NCBI RefSeq assembly: GCF_001546855.1
Contig: NZ_KQ958151.1
Location: 17,522-81,521, forward strand
DNA length: 64,000 nt
Source of the DNA: Megasphaera sp. MJR8396C
GTDB taxonomy: Bacteria; Bacillota; Negativicutes; Veillonellales; Megasphaeraceae
Direction of reading: 5' to 3'
Position 1 is the first letter of the stretch. Each line of letters begins with the position of its first letter. Below the pieces are notes generated by a model. That model made no database searches. It saw nothing but the letters and a program-made list of their open reading frames with translations, and was not told the origin of the DNA. This document shows positions 27,109 through 37,508 of this stretch, in pieces. Both the position numbers and the translations under genes were made by a program.

Positions 27109-28100
27109 ATCTTGTCGAGGACGTTGCCGACTATGCTCGGCAGCACGGCTTATGGCAGCCCGATAGTGCTATCGTCATCGCCTGTTCGGGCGGGCCCGAT
27201 TCCATGGTCCTCCTCGACGTTTTGAGCCGCCTGGCCCCGTTATATCGCCTGCGCCTCGTAGCCTGCTACGTTCACCACGGCATCCGACCGGCGGCCGATG
27301 CCGAAGTCGATTTCGTCCGCCAGGAAGCCTTAAGGCGCCGTTGCGGGTTTACTTGGCAGTACGTCGATGTACCGACTCTCGCCCGGCGTGAAAAAATGTC
27401 GGAAGAAGCTGTCGGACGGCGGGAACGCTACCGAATTTTACGCACGATGAAGCGGGCCTGTGGGGCCACGACGATTGCCGTCGCCCATCACGGCGACGAT
27501 CAGGCCGAAACGGTGCTGCTTCACCTCCTTCGCGGCAGCGGCCTTCAAGGCTTGTGCGGTATGGAACCGCGACGAGGCGACATCATACGGCCTTTGCTGG
27601 GCTTTACGAAAGCCGAACTTGCTGCGTATGCCAAAGCGCAGGGGATTCCCTCGTGTCACGACGAAACCAATGACAGTACCCGCTATCACCGCAATCGTAT
27701 CCGCTTAGAGCTGCTGCCTTCTTTAATGCGATATAATCCGGCGATTACAGCCGACCTCAACCGCCTGGCCGATACGGTCCGTGCCGACGAAGCTTTTTTG
27801 AACGACTGTACGGAACATGTCTATCGGGAACTTGCCTGTCCGGGTTACGGCGTTCCGGCCCTGGACCGACGACGATTACTGTCTCAGCCGCTTTCCCTGC
27901 AGCGGCGATTGATACGAAGACTTTGGAAGAGTGCAACCGGGTCTTTACAAGACCTTCCCTTTCATTACGTTGAAACCATACGGGCTTTAGCTGCCAAAGA
28001 AACGGGGAAACAGTTTCAGTGCGGCAAAGCCTGTGCTTATACGACGCGGACCGCTCTCTGCATGGGTCCGGCCGTTCCCCGCCAAAAGCGGAAGCGGTAA
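27105..28100 (+). CDS. tilS: tRNA(Ile)-lysidine synthase, short form
   Basis: A 331-residue enzyme that makes lysidine at C34 of the CAU-anticodon tRNA-Ile, letting it read AUA. The N-type ATP-pyrophosphatase P-loop CSGGPDSMVLLD is at about residue 29. GDDQAETVLLHLLRGSGLQGLCGM and the conserved RNRIR block follow. The protein ends after the substrate-binding domain, lacking the C-terminal domain found in many homologues of about 430 residues or more; short forms exist in other bacteria. It is essential, so it is unlikely to be broken. Confidence 0.92.
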   Translation: MNLVEDVADYARQHGLWQPDSAIVIACSGGPDSMVLLDVLSRLAPLYRLRLVACYVHHGIRPAADAEVDFVRQEALRRRCGFTWQYVDVPTLARREKMSEEAVGRRERYRILRTMKRACGATTIAVAHHGDDQAETVLLHLLRGSGLQGLCGMEPRRGDIIRPLLGFTKAELAAYAKAQGIPSCHDETNDSTRYHRNRIRLELLPSLMRYNPAITADLNRLADTVRADEAFLNDCTEHVYRELACPGYGVPALDRRRLLSQPLSLQRRLIRRLWKSATGSLQDLPFHYVETIRALAAKETGKQFQCGKACAYTTRTALCMGPAVPRQKRKR

Positions 28101-28126
28101 TTTAATTTTTTTTCGGAGGAATCAAG

Positions 28127-28666
28127 ATGCATCAGGATATCAAAGAAATTTTACTTACAGAAGAACAGATTGCTGCCCGCGTTCGCGAATTAGGCGCTCA
28201 GATTACCAAGGACTATGCCGGAAAGACCATCCTCCTTTGCGGCATCTTGAAAGGGGCCGTCACCTTTTTTACCGATTTGGCCCGCGCCATCGACGGTCCG
28301 GTTTACTTCGATTTCATGAGCTGTTCCAGTTACGGCGCCTCGACGGAATCGTCGGGTGACATCGAAATCCGCAAAGACCTCGATAACGACGTCGAAGGGA
28401 AAGATGTCCTCATCGTCGAAGACATCATCGATACGGGCATTACCTTAAGCCACCTCGTTCCGATGTTGAAAGAACGGGGCGCCCGTTCGGTAAAATTGGC
28501 CACCCTCTTGAGCAAGCCGGCTCGGCGTCAAGTCGAAGTTCCCGTCGACTACAACGGCTTTGAAATTCCCGATGCCTTCGTCGTCGGCTACGGCCTCGAC
28601 TATAATAGCTGCTACCGCAACCTGCCTTACATCGGCGTCTTGAAGGAAGAAGTATACTCCAAGTAA
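28127..28666 (+). CDS. hpt: Hypoxanthine phosphoribosyltransferase
   Basis: A 179-residue purine salvage enzyme joining hypoxanthine (or guanine) to PRPP. The type I PRPP motif is VLIVEDIIDTGITL (about residue 101-114). The flap region CSSYGASTESSG and the C-terminal FEIPDAFVVGYGLDYNSCYRNLPYIGVL are typical. TTCGGAGG precedes the ATG. It lies between tilS and ftsH in the usual Firmicutes order. Confidence 0.96.
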   Translation: MHQDIKEILLTEEQIAARVRELGAQITKDYAGKTILLCGILKGAVTFFTDLARAIDGPVYFDFMSCSSYGASTESSGDIEIRKDLDNDVEGKDVLIVEDIIDTGITLSHLVPMLKERGARSVKLATLLSKPARRQVEVPVDYNGFEIPDAFVVGYGLDYNSCYRNLPYIGVLKEEVYSK

Positions 28667-28698
28667 GGATGTCTACCTATTTTGTATAAAATAAGTTG

Positions 28699-28727
28699 TT
28701 GCTTTTGAAGAAGTGTGGTAATATAAA
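28699..28727 (+). promoter_or_regulatory. Promoter of ftsH
   Basis: TTGCTT (28699-28704) and TATAAA (28722-28727) are separated by 17 bases, about 60 bases before the start codon. Confidence 0.6.
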
Positions 28728-28785
28728 ATTGTGTTGGTTAGAATAAAGAAAAAATTGTCATAAACTAGGTGAAAGGAGCAGTATT

Positions 28786-30861
28786 TTGAGTAAATTTGTG
28801 CGGAATGTAAGTTTATACTTACTCATCATCATCGTCGCCGTATCGATTATAGATGCCCTTACGAGCAATAAGACTGATAAATCGGAAATTTCTTACACGA
28901 ATTTCATGAGTCAGGTCCAGCAGAAAAAAGTCGATGCCGTCCAGATTACCGCCGATCATGCCATCGTCGGTCAACTGAAAGACGGAACGTCCTTTACGTC
29001 GTATGCCCCGACGGATGCAGCGCTCTTACCGGCCCTGCGAGATGCTGATGTCAATGTTATTGCCAAGCCGCCTGAACAACCGTCGTGGTGGATGAATATG
29101 CTGACGGCAGTCCTGCCGATCCTGGTACTCATCGCCGTGTGGTTCTTCATTATGCAGCAGACCCAGGGAGGCGGCGGCCGGGTCATGAACTTCGGCAAAA
29201 GCCATGCTAAGATGCACGGCGAAGGAAAGATCAAAGTTACCTTTAAAGACGTTGCCGGCGAAGACGAAGCTAAGGAAGAATTGGCTGAAATCGTCGAATT
29301 CCTGCGCAACCCCAGCAAGTATAATGCCATTGGCGCTAAGATTCCGAAAGGGGTCCTCCTCTTCGGCCCTCCGGGGACCGGGAAAACCCTCTTGGCTCGT
29401 GCTGTAGCCGGGGAAGCCGGTGTACCTTTCTTCAGCATCAGTGGCTCCGACTTCGTCGAAATGTTCGTCGGTGTCGGTGCGTCCCGTGTCCGTGATTTGT
29501 TTACACAGGCTAAGAAGAATGCCCCCTGTATCGTATTCATCGACGAAATCGATGCCGTCGGCCGCCAGCGCGGTGCCGGTCTCGGAGGCGGTCATGATGA
29601 ACGCGAACAGACGCTGAATCAGCTGTTGGTTGAAATGGATGGTTTCGGTTCCAATGAAGGCATCATCACCATTGCTGCGACGAACCGTCCGGATATCCTC
29701 GACCCGGCCCTCCTTCGTCCCGGCCGTTTTGACCGGCAGATTACCGTCGACCGTCCCGATTTGCGCGGCCGTCGGGCCATCCTCGAAGTCCATGCCAAAG
29801 GCAAGCCCTTAGGCAAAGACGTCGACCTCGATATCATCGCCAAGAAGACGCCGGGCTTTACCGGTGCCGACCTCGGCAACCTGCTCAATGAAGCGGCGCT
29901 CCTCGCTGCCAGAGCCAATAAGAAGATCATCAACATGCCGGAACTGGAAGAAGCCAGTGAAAAGGTAAGCTTCGGGCCGGAACGGCGCAGCCACGTCATC
30001 AGCGACAAGGAAAAACGCCTGACCGCTGTCCATGAATCGGGCCACGCCCTCATTGCTTACCTCTTGCCGGATGCTGACCCGGTACATAAGGTCACCATCA
30101 TTCCTCGCGGTCGTGCCGGCGGTTATACGATGATGCTGCCGGAAGAAGACCGGTCGTATGAAACGAAATCCTACTACCTGGCACAGATCCGCGTCGCCCT
30201 CGGCGGCCGGGCTGCTGAAGAAATCGTCTTCAACGAAATCAGCAGCGGTGCATCGGGCGACCTCCAGAGCGTTACCCGCATTGCCCGCCAGATGATTACC
30301 CGCCTGGGCATGAGTCCTAAATTAGGTCCCATGGTCTTTGGTGAACAGCAGGACCAGGTATTCCTCGGCAAGAGCCTCGGCCACGAACGCAATTACGGCG
30401 ACAGCGTTGCCGAACTGATCGACAAGGAAATGCACGATATCGTATCGGAAGCCTATGCCGACGTTCTCCATATGCTGCACGAACGCCTCGATACGCTGAA
30501 TAAGATGGCCGACGCTTTGATCGAAGTCGAAACGATCAACCGTCAGCAAGTCGACAACTTGGTCAAATACGGGACGCTGGAAGCTCCTGAAGAAAAAAAG
30601 GCCGAAGCCGTTGATACGGAAGCTGCCGATACGGCTGTTCAGCCGGCAGAAACTGTCGAAACCAAAGCCGTCGATGCCGAACCTGTTGCAGAAGAACCGG
30701 TTTCAGCATCGGACAGTGAAACGTCTGCTGCCGAAGCGCCTCAGCAGGAACAGACGGAAGTCCAGATTAGTCCTTGGGGCAATCCCGTTCCTAAGGGAGG
30801 CCTGACGGAAGGCTTGACCCATCCGGACGATGAAAAGGACGACAAAGATACGAAGAAATAA
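28786..30861 (+). CDS. ftsH: ATP-dependent zinc metalloprotease FtsH
   Basis: A 691-residue inner-membrane AAA+ protease that degrades misfolded membrane proteins and regulators. It starts at TTG behind AAAGGAGC. There are two membrane helices (about 8-25 and 105-125), Walker A GPPGTGKT (about 193), Walker B IVFIDEID, an SRH region, and the zinc motif HESGH (about 416). The last 90 or so residues form an acidic low-complexity extension ([16 protein letters not shown]) longer than usual, containing ISPWGNPVP, which resembles the SPWSH motifs in the DUF2157 protein of this window. Confidence 0.97.
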   Translation: MSKFVRNVSLYLLIIIVAVSIIDALTSNKTDKSEISYTNFMSQVQQKKVDAVQITADHAIVGQLKDGTSFTSYAPTDAALLPALRDADVNVIAKPPEQPSWWMNMLTAVLPILVLIAVWFFIMQQTQGGGGRVMNFGKSHAKMHGEGKIKVTFKDVAGEDEAKEELAEIVEFLRNPSKYNAIGAKIPKGVLLFGPPGTGKTLLARAVAGEAGVPFFSISGSDFVEMFVGVGASRVRDLFTQAKKNAPCIVFIDEIDAVGRQRGAGLGGGHDEREQTLNQLLVEMDGFGSNEGIITIAATNRPDILDPALLRPGRFDRQITVDRPDLRGRRAILEVHAKGKPLGKDVDLDIIAKKTPGFTGADLGNLLNEAALLAARANKKIINMPELEEASEKVSFGPERRSHVISDKEKRLTAVHESGHALIAYLLPDADPVHKVTIIPRGRAGGYTMMLPEEDRSYETKSYYLAQIRVALGGRAAEEIVFNEISSGASGDLQSVTRIARQMITRLGMSPKLGPMVFGEQQDQVFLGKSLGHERNYGDSVAELIDKEMHDIVSEAYADVLHMLHERLDTLNKMADALIEVETINRQQVDNLVKYGTLEAPEEKKAEAVDTEAADTAVQPAETVETKAVDAEPVAEEPVSASDSETSAAEAPQQEQTEVQISPWGNPVPKGGLTEGLTHPDDEKDDKDTKK

Positions 30862-30889
30862 GTTTATCATGGCTTAGTTCAAGGCCGTT

Positions 30890-30934
30890 TAGAGACTGCC
30901 GTATGAGCTTTATCCTCATGCGGCAGTCTCTTTG
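30890..30934 (+). terminator. Terminator after ftsH
   Basis: A long stem, AGAGACTGCCG(t)ATGAG with CTCAT(g)CGGCAGTCTCT, is followed by a short TTT. Confidence 0.7.
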
Positions 30935-30943
30935 CGTAATGCC

Positions 30944-30971
30944 TTGACAGGCCTATGGGGTATGATACAAT
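30944..30971 (+). promoter_or_regulatory. Promoter of birA
   Basis: A consensus TTGACA (30944-30949) and TACAAT (30966-30971) with 16-base spacing. Confidence 0.75.
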
Positions 30972-31054
30972 TTTTACATAAACGATGAGCATGTTACCGC
31001 CGCGATACGATACCCCACGGGCATGGACCAGAAAAGCGGCAGCAGGAGGGACGA

Positions 31055-32029
31055 ATGAATATGCGGGAAGCTATTTTTAACTTTTTACGAAAACACCAAA
31101 ATGAATTCGTATCGGGCCAGCAGATTTCTGAGCAGCTGGGAGTCTCTCGAACGGCGGTGTGGAAACATATACGGGCCTTGAAGCAGAAGGGATACGTCAT
31201 CGAATCGTATACGAAAAAGGGCTACTGTCTGCGTGAAGCACCGGAACTCTTGTCCCCGGAAGGACTTGAAAAAGGCCTTTCTTCGTCCGAATTCGGCCGG
31301 CATATCGTCTACCGGGAACGGGTCGATTCGACGAATAACGTCGCCAAACAAATGGCGGATGACGGGGCTCCCGAGGGGACGGTCGTCATCGCCGAAGAAC
31401 AGACTGGCGGCCGCGGCCGCTTGAGTCGTTCTTTCCATTCCCCCTTTGCCAAGGGCTTGTGGTTCTCGGTTATCCTGCGGCCGGCCATTCCTCCCATGGA
31501 AGTCTCTAAAATGACCTTGCTGGCGGCCGTGGCCCTGGCCCGGTCCCTGCGTGCCCACGGCCTTTCGGACTGCGGCATCAAGTGGCCCAATGACATTTTG
31601 CTTCACGGCCGTAAGCTGGTCGGCATCCTGACCGAATTGAACGGCTCTGCGGAAAAGGTCAACTACATCATCATGGGCATCGGCGTCAACACCGGCGTCA
31701 CGGCCAGTGATCTTCCAGAAGAGTTACAGGATATCGTCACCAGTTTTGCCATGGAAGGGGTCAGCGTTCAGCGGCAGGAACTGCTGCAGACCATCTTGTT
31801 GGAATTGGAAAAGCTGTACCAGACGGTCTGTCAGGAAGGATTTGCGCCCATTTTAGTACAGTGGCGGGCTTTGTCCTGTATGCTCGGACAAAAAGTGGCC
31901 GTCAGTTCCATTGGCCGGACGTTTACTGGAACGGCCGCCGATATCGATGATGACGGCAATCTCATCGTCGAAACGGAAGGCGGGCTGGAAAAGGTCATGG
32001 CCGGCGATGTCCACGTTCGTCCCGTCTAA
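31055..32029 (+). CDS. birA: Bifunctional biotin-[acetyl-CoA-carboxylase] ligase / biotin repressor
   Basis: A 324-residue BirA. The N-terminal winged helix (SGQQISEQLGVSRTAVWKHIRALKQKGY, about 20-47) marks the repressor-type form. The catalytic domain has the biotinyl-AMP loop GGRGRLSRSFHSP (about 118-130), KWPNDI and a C-terminal SH3-like domain. It biotinylates carboxyltransferase subunits and should regulate biotin uptake or synthesis. AGGAGG lies five bases upstream of the first ATG; a second ATG two codons in is also possible. Confidence 0.95.
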   Translation: MNMREAIFNFLRKHQNEFVSGQQISEQLGVSRTAVWKHIRALKQKGYVIESYTKKGYCLREAPELLSPEGLEKGLSSSEFGRHIVYRERVDSTNNVAKQMADDGAPEGTVVIAEEQTGGRGRLSRSFHSPFAKGLWFSVILRPAIPPMEVSKMTLLAAVALARSLRAHGLSDCGIKWPNDILLHGRKLVGILTELNGSAEKVNYIIMGIGVNTGVTASDLPEELQDIVTSFAMEGVSVQRQELLQTILLELEKLYQTVCQEGFAPILVQWRALSCMLGQKVAVSSIGRTFTGTAADIDDDGNLIVETEGGLEKVMAGDVHVRPV

Positions 32030-32045
32030 TTGTGCGTAAAGACTA

Positions 32046-32075
32046 TTCAAGACGGGCAAACTCTGTTATTATAAT
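32046..32075 (+). promoter_or_regulatory. Promoter of coaX
   Basis: TTCAAG (32046-32051) and TATAAT (32070-32075) with 18-base spacing. Confidence 0.5.
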
Positions 32076-32114
32076 AGGCGTATTATCAACTTAGATTAAG
32101 CAGGAGATAAAGTT

Positions 32115-32879
32115 ATGCTATTAGTCATTGATGTAGGGAATACGAATATCGTCCTCGGGATCTTTAAAGATCAGGAACTCGTGGACCACTGGCGCGTATC
32201 GACGGATCGGCTTCGCACGACGGATGAATACGGCGTCCTTATTCGCCATCTCTTTTATTTGAACGGCGTCAATTCAGAAGAAATCGATGCCATCATCATT
32301 TCCTCTGTCGTTCCGCCGGTCATGCCGACCCTCGAACGGATGTGCCAGCGCTATTTTGGCCTGACGCCTTTGGTCATTGGCCCGGGCGTCAAGACCGGCA
32401 TGGATATCAAATATGACAATCCGCGTGAAGTCGGTGCTGACCGCATCGTCAATGCCGTCGCAGCTTATGAAAAGTTCGGCGGTCCGGTCATCATTATCGA
32501 CTTCGGGACGGCGACGACCTTCTGTGCCGTCGATAAGAAGGGAACCTACCTCGGCGGGGCCATCTGCCCGGGCATCGGTATTTCGACGGATGCCCTGGTA
32601 CAGCGGACGGCAAAGCTGCCACGTATCGAAGTCGTCCAGGCAGAAAAAGTCATTTGCCGCAATACCGTTGAAAGCATGCAGGCCGGTGTCTTTTACGGCT
32701 TCGTCGGCCAGGTCGACGGCATCGTGTCGCGGATGCGGAAGGAACTGGGCTGTAAGGCAAAGGTCGTCGCTACGGGAGGCCTTGCCGTCATCGTGGCTCC
32801 GGCGACAGATGCCATCGACGTCGTCGAACCGATGTTGACCTTGGAAGGGCTGAAAATCATTTATGACCGAAACAATTAA
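32115..32879 (+). CDS. coaX: Type III pantothenate kinase
   Basis: A 254-residue ASKHA-fold kinase catalysing the first step of CoA synthesis, not inhibited by CoA in studied members. The phosphate loop [15 protein letters not shown] is at residues 2-16, and catalytic motifs occur at [12 protein letters not shown] (about 106) and [15 protein letters not shown] (about 127). Its 3' end overlaps the dusB start by 17 bases. In Firmicutes coaX is often in this neighbourhood, next to birA and dus. Confidence 0.95.
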   Translation: MLLVIDVGNTNIVLGIFKDQELVDHWRVSTDRLRTTDEYGVLIRHLFYLNGVNSEEIDAIIISSVVPPVMPTLERMCQRYFGLTPLVIGPGVKTGMDIKYDNPREVGADRIVNAVAAYEKFGGPVIIIDFGTATTFCAVDKKGTYLGGAICPGIGISTDALVQRTAKLPRIEVVQAEKVICRNTVESMQAGVFYGFVGQVDGIVSRMRKELGCKAKVVATGGLAVIVAPATDAIDVVEPMLTLEGLKIIYDRNN

Positions 32880-33849
32880 GCCTTTTGCCATCGGCAGCGT
32901 CGTCCTCGACGCGCCGATTATTCTGGCACCCATGGCCGGTGTCTGTGATGCGCCGTATCGGGTTATTGCTCACCGCTATGGCGCAGCTTTAGTCTGCGCC
33001 GAAATGGTAAGCTCTCAAGGGATTCGCTACAGCAATCAACATACGGAAGAATTGCTCCATATTGAAGAAGGGGAGCATCCTTTATCGATGCAGATTTTCG
33101 GTTCTGATCCGGAAGTCATGGCCCAGGCGGCTGCTGTCGTCGAAGAAGCCGGCGCCGATATCGTCGACATCAATATGGGCTGCCCGGTAAAGAAGGTCGT
33201 CAAAAATGGCGACGGTTCGGCGTTGATGAAGGATCTGCCCTTGGCCGAAAAAATTATACGCGCCGTCGTACAGGCCGTGTCCATTCCCGTCACCGTCAAG
33301 ATGCGCACGGGCTGGGATGATACTGCCTTCGTGGCGCCGGAACTGGCAAAACGGGCTGAAGATGCCGGTGCCGCTGCCGTTGCCGTCCACGGCCGGACGC
33401 GGGATCAGTTTTACAGCGGCAAGGCCGATTGGCAGAAAATCAAGGCGGTTGTCGAGGCCGTATCGATTCCGGTCATCGGCAATGGGGACGTCGTCGACGG
33501 CCCGTCGGCGGCAGCTATGATGGCGGAAACGAGATGCCAGGCCGTCATGGTCGGCCGCGGCGCCCAGGGGAATCCTTGGATTTTCCCGCAGATACGCCAT
33601 TATCTTGAAACGGGCGAAGTCCTGCCGCTGCCGACGCCTAAAGAGAAGTATACCCAGATGCTGGCTCACTTTGAAGCCCTTCTGGCGTATAAGGGGGAAT
33701 ACATCGGCATTCGGGAAATGCGTACTCATGCCGCCTGGTATACCCATGGCCTTCACGGGGCAGCGGCCCTTCGGGAACGGATCAACCGGACCCGGTCGGC
33801 TGAGGAATTTCGCGCTGTCGTCGAAGAGATGCTGGCCAAGCTGGGCTGA
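32863..33849 (+). CDS. dusB: tRNA-dihydrouridine synthase, DusB type
   Basis: A 328-residue FMN-dependent enzyme reducing specific uridines in the tRNA D-loop. The TIM barrel starts [13 protein letters not shown]. The catalytic cysteine is in [20 protein letters not shown] (about residue 105). VKMRTGWDD and the FMN-phosphate block GNGDVVDG and [13 protein letters not shown] follow. It overlaps coaX, so the two are probably co-translated. Confidence 0.95.
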   Translation: MTETIKPFAIGSVVLDAPIILAPMAGVCDAPYRVIAHRYGAALVCAEMVSSQGIRYSNQHTEELLHIEEGEHPLSMQIFGSDPEVMAQAAAVVEEAGADIVDINMGCPVKKVVKNGDGSALMKDLPLAEKIIRAVVQAVSIPVTVKMRTGWDDTAFVAPELAKRAEDAGAAAVAVHGRTRDQFYSGKADWQKIKAVVEAVSIPVIGNGDVVDGPSAAAMMAETRCQAVMVGRGAQGNPWIFPQIRHYLETGEVLPLPTPKEKYTQMLAHFEALLAYKGEYIGIREMRTHAAWYTHGLHGAAALRERINRTRSAEEFRAVVEEMLAKLG

Positions 33850-33868
33850 CCGCGGGCAGGCTGTTTTG

Positions 33869-33897
33869 TTGACATGAAAGACAGATGTGAATATAAT
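33869..33897 (+). promoter_or_regulatory. Consensus promoter of greA-lysS
   Basis: A perfect housekeeping-type promoter: TTGACA (33869-33874), 17-base spacer, TATAAT (33892-33897). It lies 69 bases before greA and is the strongest-looking promoter in the window. Confidence 0.85.
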
Positions 33898-33965
33898 TAA
33901 AGATACGGTATAAATTAAGCTATAACAGTGACACGCGATTCTATCGCAGGAGGAATAGGAAGACA

Positions 33966-34454
33966 ATGACCAATGAAACGCTGATTACCCAAGAAGGGTT
34001 GCAGAAATTAAAAGATGAATTAAATGAACTGAAATCAGTCCGCCGCATTAACGTTTCGCAGCGTATAAAAGAAGCTATCGCCCTCGGTGACTTGAGCGAA
34101 AACTCGGAATACGATGACGCCAAAAATGAACAGGCCTTTATCGAAGGCCGTATTGCCGAATTGGAAGGCAAAATCCGGACGGCAAAAATCATCCAGGAAA
34201 CGGAAGACGGTGCTGCTAAAGTCCGCATCGGCTCTCACGTCATTTTGGAAGACGTCGAAACAGGAGACCGCTTCGACTATACCGTCGTCGGTACGGCTGA
34301 AGCCGATCCCTTCAACAACCGGATTTCTAACGAATCCCCGGTAGGTAAAGCGATTCTCGGTCAGAACATCAATCCATCCAATCCGGCAGTCGTTACCGTA
34401 AAGGCACCGGCTGGTGAACTCCAGTACCGGATCTTGCCGCCTGATGCAAAATAA
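33966..34454 (+). CDS. greA: Transcription elongation factor GreA
   Basis: A 162-residue RNA polymerase accessory factor that stimulates cleavage of backtracked transcripts. The N-terminal coiled coil (about 8-75) has the acidic tip in DLSENSEYDDAKNEQAFIEGR, with the catalytic Asp and Glu. The C-terminal FKBP-like domain ends SPVGKAILGQ and later residues, as usual. A GGAGGAATAGG ribosome site precedes it, and lysS follows by 18 bases. Confidence 0.97.
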   Translation: MTNETLITQEGLQKLKDELNELKSVRRINVSQRIKEAIALGDLSENSEYDDAKNEQAFIEGRIAELEGKIRTAKIIQETEDGAAKVRIGSHVILEDVETGDRFDYTVVGTAEADPFNNRISNESPVGKAILGQNINPSNPAVVTVKAPAGELQYRILPPDAK

Positions 34455-34472
34455 ACTGTAGGAGGAATATTC

Positions 34473-35984
34473 ATGTCGGATACGAAAGAAAAAGAAATGC
34501 CCATGATGGAAGAAGAAAAATTAAATGACCAGATGCAGGTTCGCCGTGAAAAGATGCAGGAATTCATCGATGCCGGCGTCTATCCCTTCGGCCAGAAATA
34601 TAATTGGGATCACCATGCCCAGGAAGTAAAGGACCAGGCAGAAACCTTAGAAAAAAATGAAACCGTCGTCAGTGTCGCCGGCCGCTTGATGGCCATTCGC
34701 CGCCACGGCAAGACGGCTTTCTGCGTCCTTCGTGATTTGAGCGGTGAAATCCAGCTCTATTTCCGTAAAGACGTCCTGGGAGAAGAATCGTACAACTTGT
34801 TTAAGCTCCTCGACCTCGGCGATATCGTCGGCGTCGGCGGTACGGTATTCGTTACCCATACCGGCGAAACGACGATCCGCGTTGAATCGTGGCAGCTCCT
34901 GTCCAAATCACTCCGTCCGCTGCCGGAAAAATTCCATGGCCTTACGGATAAGGAAACGCGCTATCGTCAGCGCTACCTCGACCTCATCGTCAATCCGGAA
35001 GTCACGGATACCTTCGTCAAGCGTTCGAAAATCATCAAAGGCATTCGTAAGTACCTCGATGACCGCAACTTCCTTGAAGTCGAAACGCCGATGCTCCATA
35101 CCATTGCCGGCGGTGCTGCGGCCCGTCCTTTCAAGACCCATCACAATGCCCTCGATATGGATATCTTCCTGCGCATCGCTCCGGAACTCCACCTCAAACG
35201 CCTCCTCGTCGGCGGCTTGGAACGCGTTTTTGAAATGAACCGCTGCTTCCGTAATGAAGGCATCGATACCCGTCATAATCCTGAATTTACGACGGTCGAA
35301 TTGTACCAGGCTTACGGTGATTTGGAAGATGTCATCAACATTACGGAAGACATGGTCTCTAAATTGGCCGACATGCTGTACGGCACGATGAAGCTGACCT
35401 ATATCGATAAAGAAATCGATTTGACGCCGCCTTGGGACCGCATGACCATGATCGAAGCCGTTAAGAAATTCAGCGGTGCCGATTTTGAAAATGTCACCGA
35501 CGTCGAAGTCGCCCGCAAGATGGCCGACGAACACCACGTTGAATACGGCCAGTATGACGGTGTCGGCAAGATCATCAATGCTTTCTTTGAAGCCTTTGTT
35601 GAAGAAAACCTCATCCAGCCGACGATTATTACGGGTCATCCCTTGGAAATCTCACCGCTTACCAAGCAGGACCAGGATAATCCGCTCTTGACCTATCGTT
35701 TTGAAGCCTTCATCTATGGCCGGGAACTGGCCAACGGCTTCTCGGAATTGAACGACCCTATCGACCAACGCAACCGCTTCATCGAACAGATGAAGGAACG
35801 CGAACACGGCGATGACGAAGCTCACCAGATGGATGAAGATTACTGCCGCGCTTTGGAATACGGCTTACCGCCGACAGGCGGCCTTGGGATCGGGATCGAC
35901 CGCTTAGTCATGTTCTTGACCAACAGCCCGTCTATCCGCGACGTACTGCTCTTCCCCTTGAGCCGTCCGGAACAGCATAAATAA
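34473..35984 (+). CDS. lysS: Lysyl-tRNA synthetase, class II
   Basis: A 503-residue class II synthetase. The N-terminal OB-fold anticodon domain (about 65-150) is followed by the catalytic core with motif 2 FRNEGIDTRHNPEFTTVELYQAY (about residue 265) and motif 3 GLGIGIDRLVMFLTNSPSIRDV near the end. It charges tRNA-Lys. It is cotranscribed with greA and ends at a terminator. Confidence 0.97.
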   Translation: MSDTKEKEMPMMEEEKLNDQMQVRREKMQEFIDAGVYPFGQKYNWDHHAQEVKDQAETLEKNETVVSVAGRLMAIRRHGKTAFCVLRDLSGEIQLYFRKDVLGEESYNLFKLLDLGDIVGVGGTVFVTHTGETTIRVESWQLLSKSLRPLPEKFHGLTDKETRYRQRYLDLIVNPEVTDTFVKRSKIIKGIRKYLDDRNFLEVETPMLHTIAGGAAARPFKTHHNALDMDIFLRIAPELHLKRLLVGGLERVFEMNRCFRNEGIDTRHNPEFTTVELYQAYGDLEDVINITEDMVSKLADMLYGTMKLTYIDKEIDLTPPWDRMTMIEAVKKFSGADFENVTDVEVARKMADEHHVEYGQYDGVGKIINAFFEAFVEENLIQPTIITGHPLEISPLTKQDQDNPLLTYRFEAFIYGRELANGFSELNDPIDQRNRFIEQMKEREHGDDEAHQMDEDYCRALEYGLPPTGGLGIGIDRLVMFLTNSPSIRDVLLFPLSRPEQHK

Positions 35985-36016
35985 TTGTTGCACCCTTTGC
36001 CCATGTCAATGGCAAG

Positions 36017-36046
36017 AAAAGGGCTGTCGTAGGACAGCCCTTTTTT
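36017..36046 (+). terminator. Terminator after lysS
   Basis: AAAAGGGCTGTC-gtag-GACAGCCCTTTTTT: a perfect stem of about ten base pairs with a tetraloop. Confidence 0.92.
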
Positions 36047-36074
36047 ATCACAGCCCATAAAAAGGAGGAACGCT

Positions 36075-37460
36075 ATGAAACGTACCGCACTAGCTGCGTT
36101 GGTCTGCTCGGCTTGCCTGGCTTGGAGCTCGGCAGCCGGCGCCGTGCCGACTGAGAACTGGGAAAGCTCCCTGAATGATACGCCGACGGCCCTTGCGGCA
36201 GCGATTGGGGAAGAACTTCTTCTCGATAAAGCCGACGAAGCCGATAAAACGACGCCGCCTGCAAAGCCGTCGAAGTCTGCCGAACGTAAAGATTCCGCGA
36301 AAAAAGACGGATCTCAAAAGTCGGCAAAATCCGATAAGGCCCAGCCGTCTTCTGACGTGAAAGAGAAAACGCCATCGGATAAGAACGATGCTGCCGATGT
36401 TAAAAAAGATGACGCCAAAGACGGTAAAAAATCCGGCTATCACAACGCCGCTCCGGCCAGTGTCCACGCCCTGACGGCGGACGATCAGCGCATCTTCGAT
36501 TCGCTGGATACGTTAAAGATTGCCCCCTTAGAAGCCAGTGATTTTTACATTGGCAGCATCCGCAGCGGTGACAGCCCGATGAAAGTAAAGCGGATTTTTG
36601 GCAATCCCAGCAAATATTCGACCAGCATGCACTATACGTCGATGCAGTATACGGGGAAAGACCTGAAGCTGCGTTTTGCCATCCGCAATAAATTGGCCGA
36701 CAGCCTGCGCTCTAGCGGCGATTCGCGTAAGAGCGTCCGTCCCGGCGTAGAGTCTGTCTTTTTGACGACCGGGACCAATATCCTCATCGGCCGCGATATG
36801 CGCTTGAAGTATCCCATCGAAGTGCTTTTGCGCCAATTCGGCATTCCCGATTCGATGCTGCGCGATACCGATGCCAACGTCTATTACGTGACCTATGAAA
36901 GCCCGAAAAAAGACGCTATGTATGTCTTTGCCGTCGGCAATCGGCGCGTGGAAAGGGTAGCCCTCATGCCGGTCCGGCCGCCTTATATCACCAGCGAACC
37001 GGCCAAAGACCCGAAGAAATTGACCGAACGGGACTTTACCCTCATGGGCTTTGGACTGAACCAGCCTTTTGAAGCCAATAAGTACAATATGTGGAACAAG
37101 CTGGTCAAACGCAATAACAGTAGTTTTTGGCTCTACGGGGATTACGGTGTCGAAGTAGACCGACGCAATATGATTCAGAAAGTATTCCTCCTGACCAATA
37201 ATGGCTATACCAGCCGCGGCGCGACCCTGGGGTATCACGTGTCGACCATTCTGGCACTGTATGGCCGTCCGGACCGCGTCGAATGGGGCCCGGATAAGGA
37301 AAAATCCGTCGATGCCTATTACTATGACAGCCCTTATCAAAAAGGCGTGTCTCTGGTCATCATCATGCGCCACAATGAGCCCTATGTCGACGATATTATC
37401 CTGACGTCGACGCCGATTAAGAATATCCAGGACCCGATGGAGCGTTACGGATTAAAGTGA
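36075..37460 (+). CDS. Secreted protein with Lys-rich linker and BamE-like repeats, unknown function
   Basis: A 461-residue exported protein with a cleavable signal (MKRTALAALVCSACLAWSSA). A Lys/Ser/Asp-rich linker covers about residues 55-130. The remainder holds about four units that resemble one another around a 'G..s...v...fG.Pd' pattern: IGSIRSGDSPMKVKRIFGNP, GRDMRLKYPIEVLLRQFGIP, GFGLNQPFEANKYNMW, and GYHVSTILALYGRPDRVEWG. That pattern is reminiscent of SmpA/BamE-type folds, but the similarity is by eye only. A periplasmic or outer-membrane role is plausible in a diderm. A strong AAGGAGGAACG ribosome site precedes it. Confidence 0.65.
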   Translation: MKRTALAALVCSACLAWSSAAGAVPTENWESSLNDTPTALAAAIGEELLLDKADEADKTTPPAKPSKSAERKDSAKKDGSQKSAKSDKAQPSSDVKEKTPSDKNDAADVKKDDAKDGKKSGYHNAAPASVHALTADDQRIFDSLDTLKIAPLEASDFYIGSIRSGDSPMKVKRIFGNPSKYSTSMHYTSMQYTGKDLKLRFAIRNKLADSLRSSGDSRKSVRPGVESVFLTTGTNILIGRDMRLKYPIEVLLRQFGIPDSMLRDTDANVYYVTYESPKKDAMYVFAVGNRRVERVALMPVRPPYITSEPAKDPKKLTERDFTLMGFGLNQPFEANKYNMWNKLVKRNNSSFWLYGDYGVEVDRRNMIQKVFLLTNNGYTSRGATLGYHVSTILALYGRPDRVEWGPDKEKSVDAYYYDSPYQKGVSLVIIMRHNEPYVDDIILTSTPIKNIQDPMERYGLK

Positions 37461-37508
37461 GGATGCGTACCGTTTTTGCATATGTGTGAAGAAAATAGTG
37501 AAAATGCT

